From NCBI GenBank assembly GCA_902765975.1, contig CACXBO010000094.1, forward strand, positions 1 through 5,060: a stretch of DNA of 5,060 bases, written 5' to 3'. This document shows positions 1 to 5,045 of this stretch, piece by piece. A program made the position numbers and the translations under genes. Under the pieces are notes generated by a model that was not told the DNA's origin, did not search any database, and was given only the letters and a program-made list of their open reading frames with translations. How positions within the stretch are numbered: the stretch's first letter is position 1; each line of letters opens with the position of its first letter. The stretch comes from Oscillospiraceae bacterium (GTDB lineage Bacteria > Bacillota > Clostridia > Oscillospirales > Oscillospiraceae).

Positions 1-714
1 GCTGCTCAGGCTCGTACAGTTTGCAAAGGTTGAGGCGCCTATTTGTGTTACGCCCTCTGGAAGCTCTATGCTGCTCAGGCTCCTGCACCCCATAAAAGCC
101 GCTTCGCCTATAGTTTTCAAGCTCTCCGGCAGGGTTATTGCTTCAAGCCGGTCGCAAAAAGCAAAGGCCATTCTTTCTAAATCCGTTACTTTGGAGGGGA
201 TTCTTATTACAATTAGTTTATTGCAGTTCAAGAATGCGCAGCATCCAATATGGGTTACGCTTTCCGGAATATCAAGGGTTTCAAAGGCACAGCCCTCAAA
301 GGTATATGGCTGAATGCTCTCTATACCTGCCGGAAAGTTTATGTTATTCAGGTTTTCGCAGTTTAAAAATGCATATCCGCGAATTGTTTTAACGCTGGAC
401 GGGATGAAAACGCTTTTTAGCCTACGACAGAACTGAAACGCCTTGTAGCTAATGACTTTAATACCTTCGGAAATCGTTACTCTTTCCAAGGTATCGCTTG
501 ATGCAAAAGCCTTTGTGCCAATCTCCTTGACCTTGACCCCATTAATCTCTGCCGGAATAGTCAGGTCAGGCTCAATCGTCCCAGTGTAGCCTGTTATAGT
601 ACCGGTCTCGGCGTCAAATAAAAACTCAAATCCATCATCCTCCGCGGCGGCGGTGAAGCATACCGCCGAGAGCGCTAGGGAAAGCGTAATAATTATCGCA
701 ATTGTTTTTTTCAT
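1..714 (-). CDS. Secreted BspA-like leucine-rich-repeat protein, 5' part (runs off left edge)
   Basis: Read on the minus strand from the ATG at 714-712, this frame stays open for 238 codons to the window edge, so the C-terminus is missing. Residues 1-24 form a signal peptide: a KK start, a hydrophobic core (IAIIITLSLALSAVCF), then Ala-Ala-Ala before acidic residues. Residues 28-50 are a short linker of the kind that precedes LRR_5 arrays. From about residue 53 there are eight repeats of about 23 residues with the pattern IPxxVxxIGxxAFxxCxxLxxI, for example IPSSVKTIRGYAFLNC and LPESLKTIGEAAFMGC. This is the BspA/TpLRR (LRR_5) type known from surface proteins of gut and oral bacteria, usually linked to adhesion or binding; the ligand here cannot be told. 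A strong ribosome binding site, GGAGG at 723-727, lies 8 bases upstream of the ATG. The gene is visibly more AT-rich than the genes to its right, which may indicate separate ancestry. An anchor or other domain may lie beyond the edge. Confident in family, not in role. Confidence 0.88.
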   Translation of the reverse strand, partial: MKKTIAIIITLSLALSAVCFTAAAEDDGFEFLFDAETGTITGYTGTIEPDLTIPAEINGVKVKEIGTKAFASSDTLERVTISEGIKVISYKAFQFCRRLKSVFIPSSVKTIRGYAFLNCENLNNINFPAGIESIQPYTFEGCAFETLDIPESVTHIGCCAFLNCNKLIVIRIPSKVTDLERMAFAFCDRLEAITLPESLKTIGEAAFMGCRSLSSIELPEGVTQIGASTFANCTSLSS

Positions 715-722
715 GCTAATAA

Positions 723-727
723 CCTCC
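723..727 (-). promoter_or_regulatory. Ribosome binding site of the LRR gene
   Basis: The minus strand reads AAAGGAGGTT across 730-721, an almost perfect anti-16S match, with GGAGG ending 8 bases before the ATG at 714. It fixes the start of the LRR gene at an ATG that also gives a proper signal peptide. Confidence 0.85.
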
Positions 728-734
728 TTTTTAG

Positions 735-803
735 CTATGTATATTAGACTTTCCAACTATCCTCATTGTTCCAAAAAATTTAAAATCTGTATATTATTTA
801 ATT
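735..803 (-). other. AT-rich leader and probable promoter region of the LRR gene (no box assigned)
   Basis: This stretch between the terminator and the LRR ribosome binding site must hold the promoter if the LRR gene is its own transcript. It is very AT-rich and contains minus-strand TAATAT and TATACA sequences (around 737-745) that could be -10 boxes. No -35 element stands at 16-18 bases from either; the nearest TTGGAA is about 22 bases away. A promoter is likely on context, but the boxes cannot be named. Confidence 0.3.
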
Positions 804-834
804 AAAAATCCGGACGTGCGGCGTCCGGATTTTT
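804..834 (-). terminator. Rho-independent terminator after the membrane-protein gene
   Basis: Positions 804-816 and 822-834 are perfectly complementary over 13 bp (AAAAATCCGGACG and CGTCCGGATTTTT) around a 5-base loop. On the minus strand the stem ends in TTTTTAATT, a normal U-tract. It lies 18 bases past the stop codon of the minus-strand gene that ends at 853, so it should end that transcript and separate it from the LRR gene. The A/T ends are symmetrical, so the hairpin could also act on the plus strand. Confidence 0.9.
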
Positions 835-852
835 ACGCTTATCTGATTATAA

Positions 853-1644
853 TCAATCGAGGCTCTTGACTCCGTCGTCGGCGGTGTCGGAAACCTCGTC
901 GCCGCCCTCGACGGGCGTGGCGTCGTCCTTTGCCACAACGAAGCCGTTTTCATCGACCTCTACGCTGTCCTTCGCTGCGCAGGTCTTGCAGAGCCTGGTG
1001 CGGCCGGCGGCTATCGCCTCGGAGACGTTGTTGGTATAAAGCGTGTCGCTGTTGTTGAGGTGCGGGCAATCCTCGTGGGTGTGGTACACCTTGCCGAACT
1101 GAGTCCAGTAGACGTTGCCCTCGATGGTATCGACCGCGGCGGCCTGCTCCTCCTGGCTGATCGGGTTATAGTCGACGCTGGCTGCTCCGCCGATGAGGAG
1201 AGCGACTATCGCGGCGATCACGGCAATGGTCTTCGTCTTCTTATCGAGGTCCTTGTTCGTGAGCATAAGAATAATAAGGGGAATGAAAGCAAAGCAGGCG
1301 ACGATAACGCCCATATTGTTCCAGAGCCAGAAGAGCGTCGGGTTCTTCTTGGACGCCGGCTTTATGTGGTTCGCCTTTTTCCAGAGCTGCGAGCCGATAA
1401 TGACGAAGGCAAGATCCAGAACTATGAGGATGATGAGCACCCAGAGGGTGGGAAGGAAGGTGATCTCAAGCTTGCCGAAGAGATAGAGGACGGCGAGCAC
1501 CTCGCATACGATGGCGAGCAGCCAAAGTACGATGGCGCCGACGCGGTATCCGGTCGCATTCCCGGCGGGCTTGGTCTGAACGACCTGCGGCTTCGCTCCC
1601 GTGCTCTCGGTTTGAACTATATTATGGGTTTTTTTCTCTGCCAT
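853..1644 (-). CDS. Four-helix membrane protein with C-terminal His/Cys3 putative zinc-binding domain
   Basis: The 263-residue protein starts at ATG 1644. An in-frame GTG at 1659 would add five residues but overlaps the GGAGG ribosome binding site (1653-1657), which sits 8 bases before the ATG. Residues 1-32 are polar (soluble tail). Hydrophobic segments lie at about 35-56, 61-84, 111-129 and 139-156, so four membrane helices are likely. Residues 176-225 form a small domain: VYWTQFGKVYHTHEDC, then a Ser-Glu-Ala-Ile-Ala-x-Gly stretch, then CKTC. His188 or His190 with Cys193, Cys219 and Cys222 would make a Cys/His metal site, like the small domains with the pattern KxYHxxxC...EAxxxGxxxCxxC found in many Firmicute proteins and reminiscent of Ada-type zinc sites. 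That reading is from motif memory, not a search. The last 38 residues are acidic and probably disordered. The gene has its own promoter and terminator. Function unknown; with an even number of helices, both ends would lie on the same side of the membrane. Confidence 0.85.
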   Translation of the reverse strand: MAEKKTHNIVQTESTGAKPQVVQTKPAGNATGYRVGAIVLWLLAIVCEVLAVLYLFGKLEITFLPTLWVLIILIVLDLAFVIIGSQLWKKANHIKPASKKNPTLFWLWNNMGVIVACFAFIPLIILMLTNKDLDKKTKTIAVIAAIVALLIGGAASVDYNPISQEEQAAAVDTIEGNVYWTQFGKVYHTHEDCPHLNNSDTLYTNNVSEAIAAGRTRLCKTCAAKDSVEVDENGFVVAKDDATPVEGGDEVSDTADDGVKSLD

Positions 1645-1652
1645 TTTATATT

Positions 1653-1657
1653 CCTCC
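1653..1657 (-). promoter_or_regulatory. Ribosome binding site that decides the start of the membrane-protein gene
   Basis: The minus strand reads GTGGAGGAATATAAAATG across 1659-1642. GGAGG is 8 bases from the ATG at 1644, an ideal distance. The upstream in-frame GTG at 1659 abuts this site and has no ribosome binding site of its own at a usable distance, so the shorter protein is preferred. Confidence 0.8.
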
Positions 1658-1680
1658 ACTATATTTAGGATGGTAGCCTC

Positions 1681-1709
1681 ATAATATCACGCTTTCAGCC
1701 AATAAACAA
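1681..1709 (-). promoter_or_regulatory. Probable sigma-A promoter of the membrane-protein gene
   Basis: On the minus strand a TATTAT -10 box (1686-1681) is preceded by TGA, giving the extended -10 pattern TGnTATTAT. A weak -35, TTGTTT (1709-1704), lies 17 bases upstream. The -10 matches consensus in five of six bases and the extended element may compensate for the -35, which matches in three. It sits about 37 bases upstream of the start codon. The motif match is moderate. Confidence 0.5.
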
Positions 1710-1727
1710 CCTTTTTTTCACATTTTA

Positions 1728-1757
1728 TTGACCGGGGGCGGAAAGCGGTTGTATAAT
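1728..1757 (+). promoter_or_regulatory. Sigma-A promoter of the DUF937-like gene
   Basis: TTGACC (1728-1733) and a perfect TATAAT (1752-1757) are 18 bases apart, in the divergent intergenic region, with the start codon 28 bases past the -10 box. Transcription should begin near 1763-1765, leaving a short leader that contains the ribosome binding site. The housekeeping-type boxes suggest vegetative expression rather than control by a sporulation sigma factor. Confidence 0.8.
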
Positions 1758-1785
1758 TAAAGAAAAACTATGGAGGCACATTTTT

Positions 1786-2415
1786 ATGGATATCTCTTCA
1801 ATTCTCGGCACTCTCGTCTCTTCCGACAGTATCTCCGGCATAAGCTCCGCCGCAGGAGTATCCGAGGGCGAGGCGAAAAGCGTTCTCTCTTCCGCTCTGC
1901 CCGGTCTTCTGAGCGGCGCGCTCTCCCAGTCTGAGGGCGCGGACACCGTCTCCGGCTTCGCGGGAGCTCTCACTCAGCACTCCAAGGACGACGTTTCCGA
2001 CGTCAAGGGCTTCCTCTCCGGCGTCGATCTCAAGGACGGAGCCAAGATAGTCAGCCATCTTCTCGGCGCAGGCGAGAGCGGCGCCGTGGCAGCCGCAAGC
2101 GCCGCCTCCGGCACGAGCAAAGCCAAAACGAAGGGCGTTCTGTCCGCCGCGGCTCCTCTACTTATGAGCCTTCTCGGGCAGGAAACTCAGGCGCAGCAGT
2201 CGCAGAACTCCGGTCTCAACGTGACCGGCATAATCGGCTCGCTTCTCGGCAATGTGGACACGTCGAGCCTGCTTCTCGGTCTGCTCGGCGGAGGAAATCA
2301 GTCGGCCGCCGCTCAGTCTCAGGCGGCCCCTGCACTTACCTCGCTCGATTCACAGAAGCCGAAGAAGCCCTCCTTCCTCAGCTCGCTTCTCGGCGGGCTC
2401 TTCGGCAAAAAATAA
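1786..2415 (+). CDS. DUF937-family-like low-complexity protein
   Basis: The 209-residue protein is dominated by Ser, Ala, Gly and Leu, has no Cys and no signal peptide. GGAGG at 1772-1776 lies 9 bases before the ATG. Two halves resemble each other: residues 16-46 (ISGISSAAGVSEGEAKSVLS, then ALPGLLSGAL) and residues 99-130 (a VAAASAASGTS segment, then KGVLSAAAPLLMSLLG). A start with a conserved hydrophobic SILGTL-type helix, a [V/T]SEGEAKxVLSxALPxLLxxL unit and a Gly/Leu-rich tail fit the bacterial DUF937 family, whose function is not known. I assign it from pattern memory, not a search. Residues 135-209 are Gln/Ser/Ala-rich linker with two Leu-Leu-Gly clusters, then a basic KKPS segment and a terminal GGLFGKK. 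The family is likely cytosolic and helical. It has a strong promoter upstream and a terminator downstream, so it is a single-gene transcript and not part of the ger operon. Confidence 0.82.
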   Translation: MDISSILGTLVSSDSISGISSAAGVSEGEAKSVLSSALPGLLSGALSQSEGADTVSGFAGALTQHSKDDVSDVKGFLSGVDLKDGAKIVSHLLGAGESGAVAAASAASGTSKAKTKGVLSAAAPLLMSLLGQETQAQQSQNSGLNVTGIIGSLLGNVDTSSLLLGLLGGGNQSAAAQSQAAPALTSLDSQKPKKPSFLSSLLGGLFGKK

Positions 2416-2428
2416 GCTGCTGAAGCTT
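2414..2428 (+). repeat. Small inverted repeat at the stop codon of the DUF937-like gene
   Basis: AAGCT (2414-2418) and AGCTT (2424-2428) form a 5-bp hairpin with a 5-base loop, starting within the TAA stop codon and ending directly before the terminator stem. It is too short to be meaningful alone but is the first of a run of adjacent inverted repeats that continues to 2522. Confidence 0.35.
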
Positions 2429-2465
2429 AAAAACGCCTTTCGCTTTTCCGGCGAAGGGCGTTTTT
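2429..2465 (+). terminator. Rho-independent terminator of the DUF937-like gene
   Basis: Positions 2429-2443 (AAAAACGCCTTTCGC) pair with 2451-2465 (GCGAAGGGCGTTTTT) over 15 bp with one G-U wobble and a 7-base loop, followed by one more T. It starts 13 bases after the stop codon. It should separate this gene from the ger operon; read-through into the operon cannot be excluded. Confidence 0.92.
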
Positions 2466-2470
2466 TCATA

Positions 2471-2488
2471 TTCCGGGTTTTTTCGGAA
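2471..2488 (+). repeat. Short inverted repeat between terminator and gerA-type gene
   Basis: TTCCG (2471-2475) and CGGAA (2484-2488) surround an 8-base loop that contains six T. The stem has only 5 bp. It ends exactly where the larger 10-bp repeat at 2489 begins, so the two hairpins could stack. Role unknown; chance is possible. Confidence 0.35.
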
Positions 2489-2522
2489 AAGATAAGCGCA
2501 AAAAGGAAGTGACGCTTATCTT
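2489..2522 (+). promoter_or_regulatory. 10-bp inverted repeat enclosing the Shine-Dalgarno-like site of the gerA-type gene
   Basis: AAGATAAGCG (2489-2498) is the exact reverse complement of CGCTTATCTT (2513-2522). The 14-base loop (2499-2512) carries AAGGAAGTGA, which differs at one base from the ideal AAGGAGGTGA. The GTG at 2509 is in the loop, and the ATG at 2527 lies 4 bases after the stem. In RNA this could expose or constrain ribosome binding; in DNA the same symmetry could be an operator. The sequence does not say which. The symmetry is certain, the function is inference. Confidence 0.5.
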
Positions 2523-2526
2523 CAAA

Positions 2527-3981
2527 ATGCACAGAGGCGCGGCGAGCGCCGAAAAAATAAGAAGGCTTCTCTCGCCCTCCGCCGATCTGAGAGAGGAAAA
2601 CCTGCTGCTCGGCGGACAGGCGGGGAAAGCCCTTACGCTCATATACCTTGAGGGGCTATGCTCATCGCAGGAGATATCCGCCTCCGTAGTCTCGCCCCTT
2701 ACGAGCGCCGTCCGCTTTCCCCGTGAGCTCGCGCCGGACGCCGCCTTCGAGCTTGCCGCTCGCGGTCTCGTTTTCGGCCCGGCTCCGAAGGCGAGGGAGA
2801 GCGCAGAGGAAACGGTATCCGATATCCTCTCCGGACGCTGCGCAGTCGTTTTCGACTGCCTCGGCTCGGCTCTGACCTTTTCGCTGCCCTCCTGCGAAAG
2901 ACGCGCGGTCGATATGCCGAAGGAGGAGAAGGTTGTCAAGGGTCCGAAGGACGGCTTCGTTGAGACTCTCTCTGTGAATTCCGCTCTCGTAAGACGCAAG
3001 CTTAAAACCCCGAAGCTCCGCTTCATTGAGAAGAGCGTCGGCGGCCTCTCCGAAACGAAGGTCTATCTGGCATACGTCGAGGACCTGGCCTCCGAAGAGC
3101 TCATAGACGGCGTTTCGCGCCGTCTCGAAAGCCTTGATCCCGAGGCTCTGCTCTCCGCCGCGCAGATAAGCGAAAGCCTCGCCGCGGACTTTGCCGCCTC
3201 GCCCTTTCCTCGGGTGATAACGACCGAGAGACCGGATAAGTTCGCCCTCAATCTCACGGAGGGCAGAGTAGGACTTCTCGCGGACGGTCTGCCTCTCGGT
3301 TTCCTCTTTCCCGCGACCTTCTCCCAGTTTATGAAGGCTCCTGAGGATAACTCGGGACATTGGCTGTTCTCATCCTTTCTGACTTTGATACGCTATTTTG
3401 CCTTTATCCTCTCATCCCTTGCTCCCGCGCTCTACGTCGCAGTCACAACGTATCACCGGGAGATGATACCTGCAAGGCTGATGCAGTCGATAATCGACTC
3501 AAAGGCCTTTGTGCCATTCCCGACGGCTCTTGAGGTGATAGGTATGCTCCTTGCCTTCGATCTCTTGCACGAGGCGGGCATAAGGCTTCCGACGCCGATA
3601 GGTCAGACAGTCAGCATAATCGGCGGCCTCATAGTGGGACAGAGCGCAGTGGAGGCGAAGGTCGTCAGTCCTGTCGTCGTGGTCATAATCGCATTTTCTG
3701 GCATCGCCGGCTACACAATGCCCGATCAGGAGATGTACTCCGCCATACGCATCGTCCGCTTCTCGCTCACCATCGCCGCAGCCCTCCTCGGAGCTTACGG
3801 AATAGCCCTCGTATCAGCTCTTTGGATAATGCATCTCGCGGGACTTGAGTCGTTCGGCACGGCATATATGTCGCCCTTCGCAGGAAACGGCGGACGGCAT
3901 ATATCTCGGGCTCTTTTGCGCTTTCCGATGACGAAAAAGCGGGACAGGGAGCCTGAGCTGACGGAGGCGAACAAGAAATGA
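2527..3981 (+). CDS. gerA-like: GerA-type spore germinant receptor subunit A
   Basis: GerA-family proteins sit in the spore inner membrane and, with B and C subunits, sense germinants and trigger germination. From ATG 2527 this is 484 residues, typical for the family. The soluble N-terminal domain spans about residues 8-275, with the family's GPKDGFVETL...RRKLK stretch (139-160), TERPDKFA (233-240), EGRVGLLADG (245-254) and FPATFSQF...KAPED (261-274). The membrane domain follows: a helix about 279-300, LYVAVTTYHREMIP (302-315), VPFPTALEV (329-337), GIRLPTPIGQ (351-360), IIGGLIVGQSAVEA (364-377), a helix about 380-396, RIVRF (408-412) and a last helix about 413-438. The tail after 455 is basic, then charged. 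All hallmarks are present, so the gene looks intact. The start is uncertain: GTG 2509 (490 residues) is only one base from the AAGGA, while ATG 2527 is 17 bases beyond its best Shine-Dalgarno match. I chose ATG as the more usual codon. The 3' end overlaps the gerC-type gene by 4 bases. The germinant cannot be predicted. Confidence 0.95.
   Translation: MHRGAASAEKIRRLLSPSADLREENLLLGGQAGKALTLIYLEGLCSSQEISASVVSPLTSAVRFPRELAPDAAFELAARGLVFGPAPKARESAEETVSDILSGRCAVVFDCLGSALTFSLPSCERRAVDMPKEEKVVKGPKDGFVETLSVNSALVRRKLKTPKLRFIEKSVGGLSETKVYLAYVEDLASEELIDGVSRRLESLDPEALLSAAQISESLAADFAASPFPRVITTERPDKFALNLTEGRVGLLADGLPLGFLFPATFSQFMKAPEDNSGHWLFSSFLTLIRYFAFILSSLAPALYVAVTTYHREMIPARLMQSIIDSKAFVPFPTALEVIGMLLAFDLLHEAGIRLPTPIGQTVSIIGGLIVGQSAVEAKVVSPVVVVIIAFSGIAGYTMPDQEMYSAIRIVRFSLTIAAALLGAYGIALVSALWIMHLAGLESFGTAYMSPFAGNGGRHISRALLRFPMTKKRDREPELTEANKK
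3963..3967 (+). promoter_or_regulatory. Ribosome binding site of the gerC-type gene
   Basis: GGAGG lies inside the end of the gerA-type gene, 10 bases before the ATG at 3978. Together with the ATGA overlap it supports independent but coupled translation of the second subunit. Confidence 0.75.
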
Positions 3982-5045
3982 AAAAGCTTTTCCTATTTCT
4001 TCTTTCTATCCCGCTTTTGCTGTGTTCCTGCGGAAACGGAGAGTTCTTCCCGCCCTCCCGCGACGTAGAGGATATGGGTCTCGTCCGTGTTCTCGGGATC
4101 GACTTCGCAGAGTCCGGAGTTACGATAACCGGTCTTACCTCCGGCGGCACGGAGGGAAAGGGCGGGGTTTTCTCCGGCGAGGGTCAAAGCGTTTCCGAGG
4201 CGGTGGGCAGGCTCGTAAGGCTTCCCGCCGGAAAGAGCGCGGTCTTTTCACACACGGAGAGCATAATAATCGGGGAGAGGGCGGCAGGCGAGCTTTTTCC
4301 CGAGATACTGGACCATATTGCCCGCTCGAACGAGCTGAGGCTCGGCGTCAATATATTCATCGCTAAAAACGGTACTGCCGCGTCTCTCATCGAGGAGGGC
4401 GGCGACGGACTCGGCGAGCTTCTCGACCTCGTCGCTGAGTCCTCTCCGTATCTCGGCTCTTACGCCTTCTCTGCGGGCGACTGCGCCTCGGCTCTGAAAA
4501 GAAACGGCTGCTGTCTCGTCGAATGCCTGGCTTCAGGCAAAGAGCCTGAGCCGGACGGCTTTGCCCTTATCTGCGGCGGCTCTCTCGCGCAATATCTCGA
4601 TAAAGGCGAGAGCGAGGGCGCTGCGATAATAATGAACAGGCTCAGAGGCGGGGAAAAGGCTCTGGACGGGATCACTCTTTCGCTGAACGGAATAAAAACC
4701 GCCTTCTCGCCCCTGTATAAGTCCGGAAAGCTCGCGGGCGCGAGCCTCGATATACGGCTCACCGCCCGCGAGGCAGGGGCCTCTTCGGGACGCGGAGGGC
4801 GCGACGCCGTTCAGTCCGCTCTTGAAAAGCTCGAAAATCAGGAGCTTGAAAACGTGCTCTCGGCTCTCGCCGTCTGCCGCAGTCTCGGAGAGGACGTCTT
4901 CGATATACGCGCCTCGCTTATGGAGGCCGCGCCGCTGGCTTCCTCCGCCGCGTCCCGCCTCCATGCCGGAACGATGCTCCTTGAAGTCAGGCTGAGCGCA
5001 GAGCTCACGGGCTCATACGATCTGAGGGAGGGCTCTGGGATATGA
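3978..5045 (+). CDS. gerC-like: Ger(x)C-family spore germination lipoprotein (receptor subunit C)
   Basis: The 355-residue protein starts with a lipoprotein signal: KK, a hydrophobic core to residue 15, then LCSC, with Cys18 as the likely lipidated residue. C subunits are anchored this way to the outer face of the spore inner membrane. Residues 28-42 (RDVEDMGLVRVLGID) match the family's conserved start of the mature domain. GKSAVFSHTESIIIGERAA (85-103) and ILDHIARSNELRLGVNIFIA (110-129) match its central block. Residues 230-345 correspond to the C-terminal domain, ending in LEVRLSAELTGSYDLRE. The length is slightly below the 370-400 usual for the family. The Cys is followed by Gly-Asn and a short insertion instead of the frequent Cys-Trp-Asp, a small divergence. 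ATG 3978 overlaps the upstream stop by 4 bases, and its own stop overlaps the next ATG by 4 bases, so all three genes should be one coupled transcript. The A-C-B order inferred here is a known variant of the A-B-C order. Confidence 0.93.
   Translation: MKKLFLFLLSIPLLLCSCGNGEFFPPSRDVEDMGLVRVLGIDFAESGVTITGLTSGGTEGKGGVFSGEGQSVSEAVGRLVRLPAGKSAVFSHTESIIIGERAAGELFPEILDHIARSNELRLGVNIFIAKNGTAASLIEEGGDGLGELLDLVAESSPYLGSYAFSAGDCASALKRNGCCLVECLASGKEPEPDGFALICGGSLAQYLDKGESEGAAIIMNRLRGGEKALDGITLSLNGIKTAFSPLYKSGKLAGASLDIRLTAREAGASSGRGGRDAVQSALEKLENQELENVLSALAVCRSLGEDVFDIRASLMEAAPLASSAASRLHAGTMLLEVRLSAELTGSYDLREGSGI
5027..5031 (+). promoter_or_regulatory. Ribosome binding site of the third operon gene
   Basis: GGAGG within a GGGAGGG run lies 10 bases before the ATG at 5042, the same spacing as for the gerC-type gene. 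It supports the view that the few codons at the right edge begin a real gene. Confidence 0.65.

Noticed and set aside
68..392. Plus-strand open frames of 81 and 84 codons
   Set aside because: They are antisense to the regular 23-residue repeats of the LRR gene, whose reading is certain.
1..714. Repeated 69-base units as a CRISPR or tandem DNA repeat array
   Set aside because: The period is an exact multiple of three and the units encode diverged LRR_5 repeats in an open frame; DNA identity between most units is low.
825..853. TATAAT at 848-853 as a plus-strand promoter
   Set aside because: No -35 stands at the right distance (CCGGAT at 17 bases), it points antisense into the membrane-protein gene, and it is part of a palindrome that explains the sequence.
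1060..1668. Long plus-strand open frame opposite the membrane-protein gene (202 codons)
   Set aside because: It is antisense to a gene with clear helices, a His/Cys motif, a ribosome binding site, a promoter and a terminator. Its own product is low-complexity and charged with no family pattern and no ribosome binding site seen.
2465..2495. Possible forespore sigma-G promoter for the ger operon (TTCATA, 18 bases, AAGATAA)
   Set aside because: The -35 is only partly like the sigma-G pattern and the -10 does not fit CATnnTA. A forespore promoter is expected by family knowledge, but this match is too weak to annotate.
2662..3360. Minus-strand open frame of 232 codons opposite the gerA-type gene, and smaller ones at 2466-3026, 3767-4150 and 4533-4964
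   Set aside because: They lie opposite genes with unmistakable Ger family motifs. GC-rich codon use leaves few stops on the opposite strand, so long chance frames are expected.
4022..4366. Plus-strand open frame of 114 codons in another frame of the gerC-type gene
   Set aside because: The product is Arg-rich with no domain pattern, typical of a shifted frame in a GC-rich gene, and it overlaps a well-supported lipoprotein gene.
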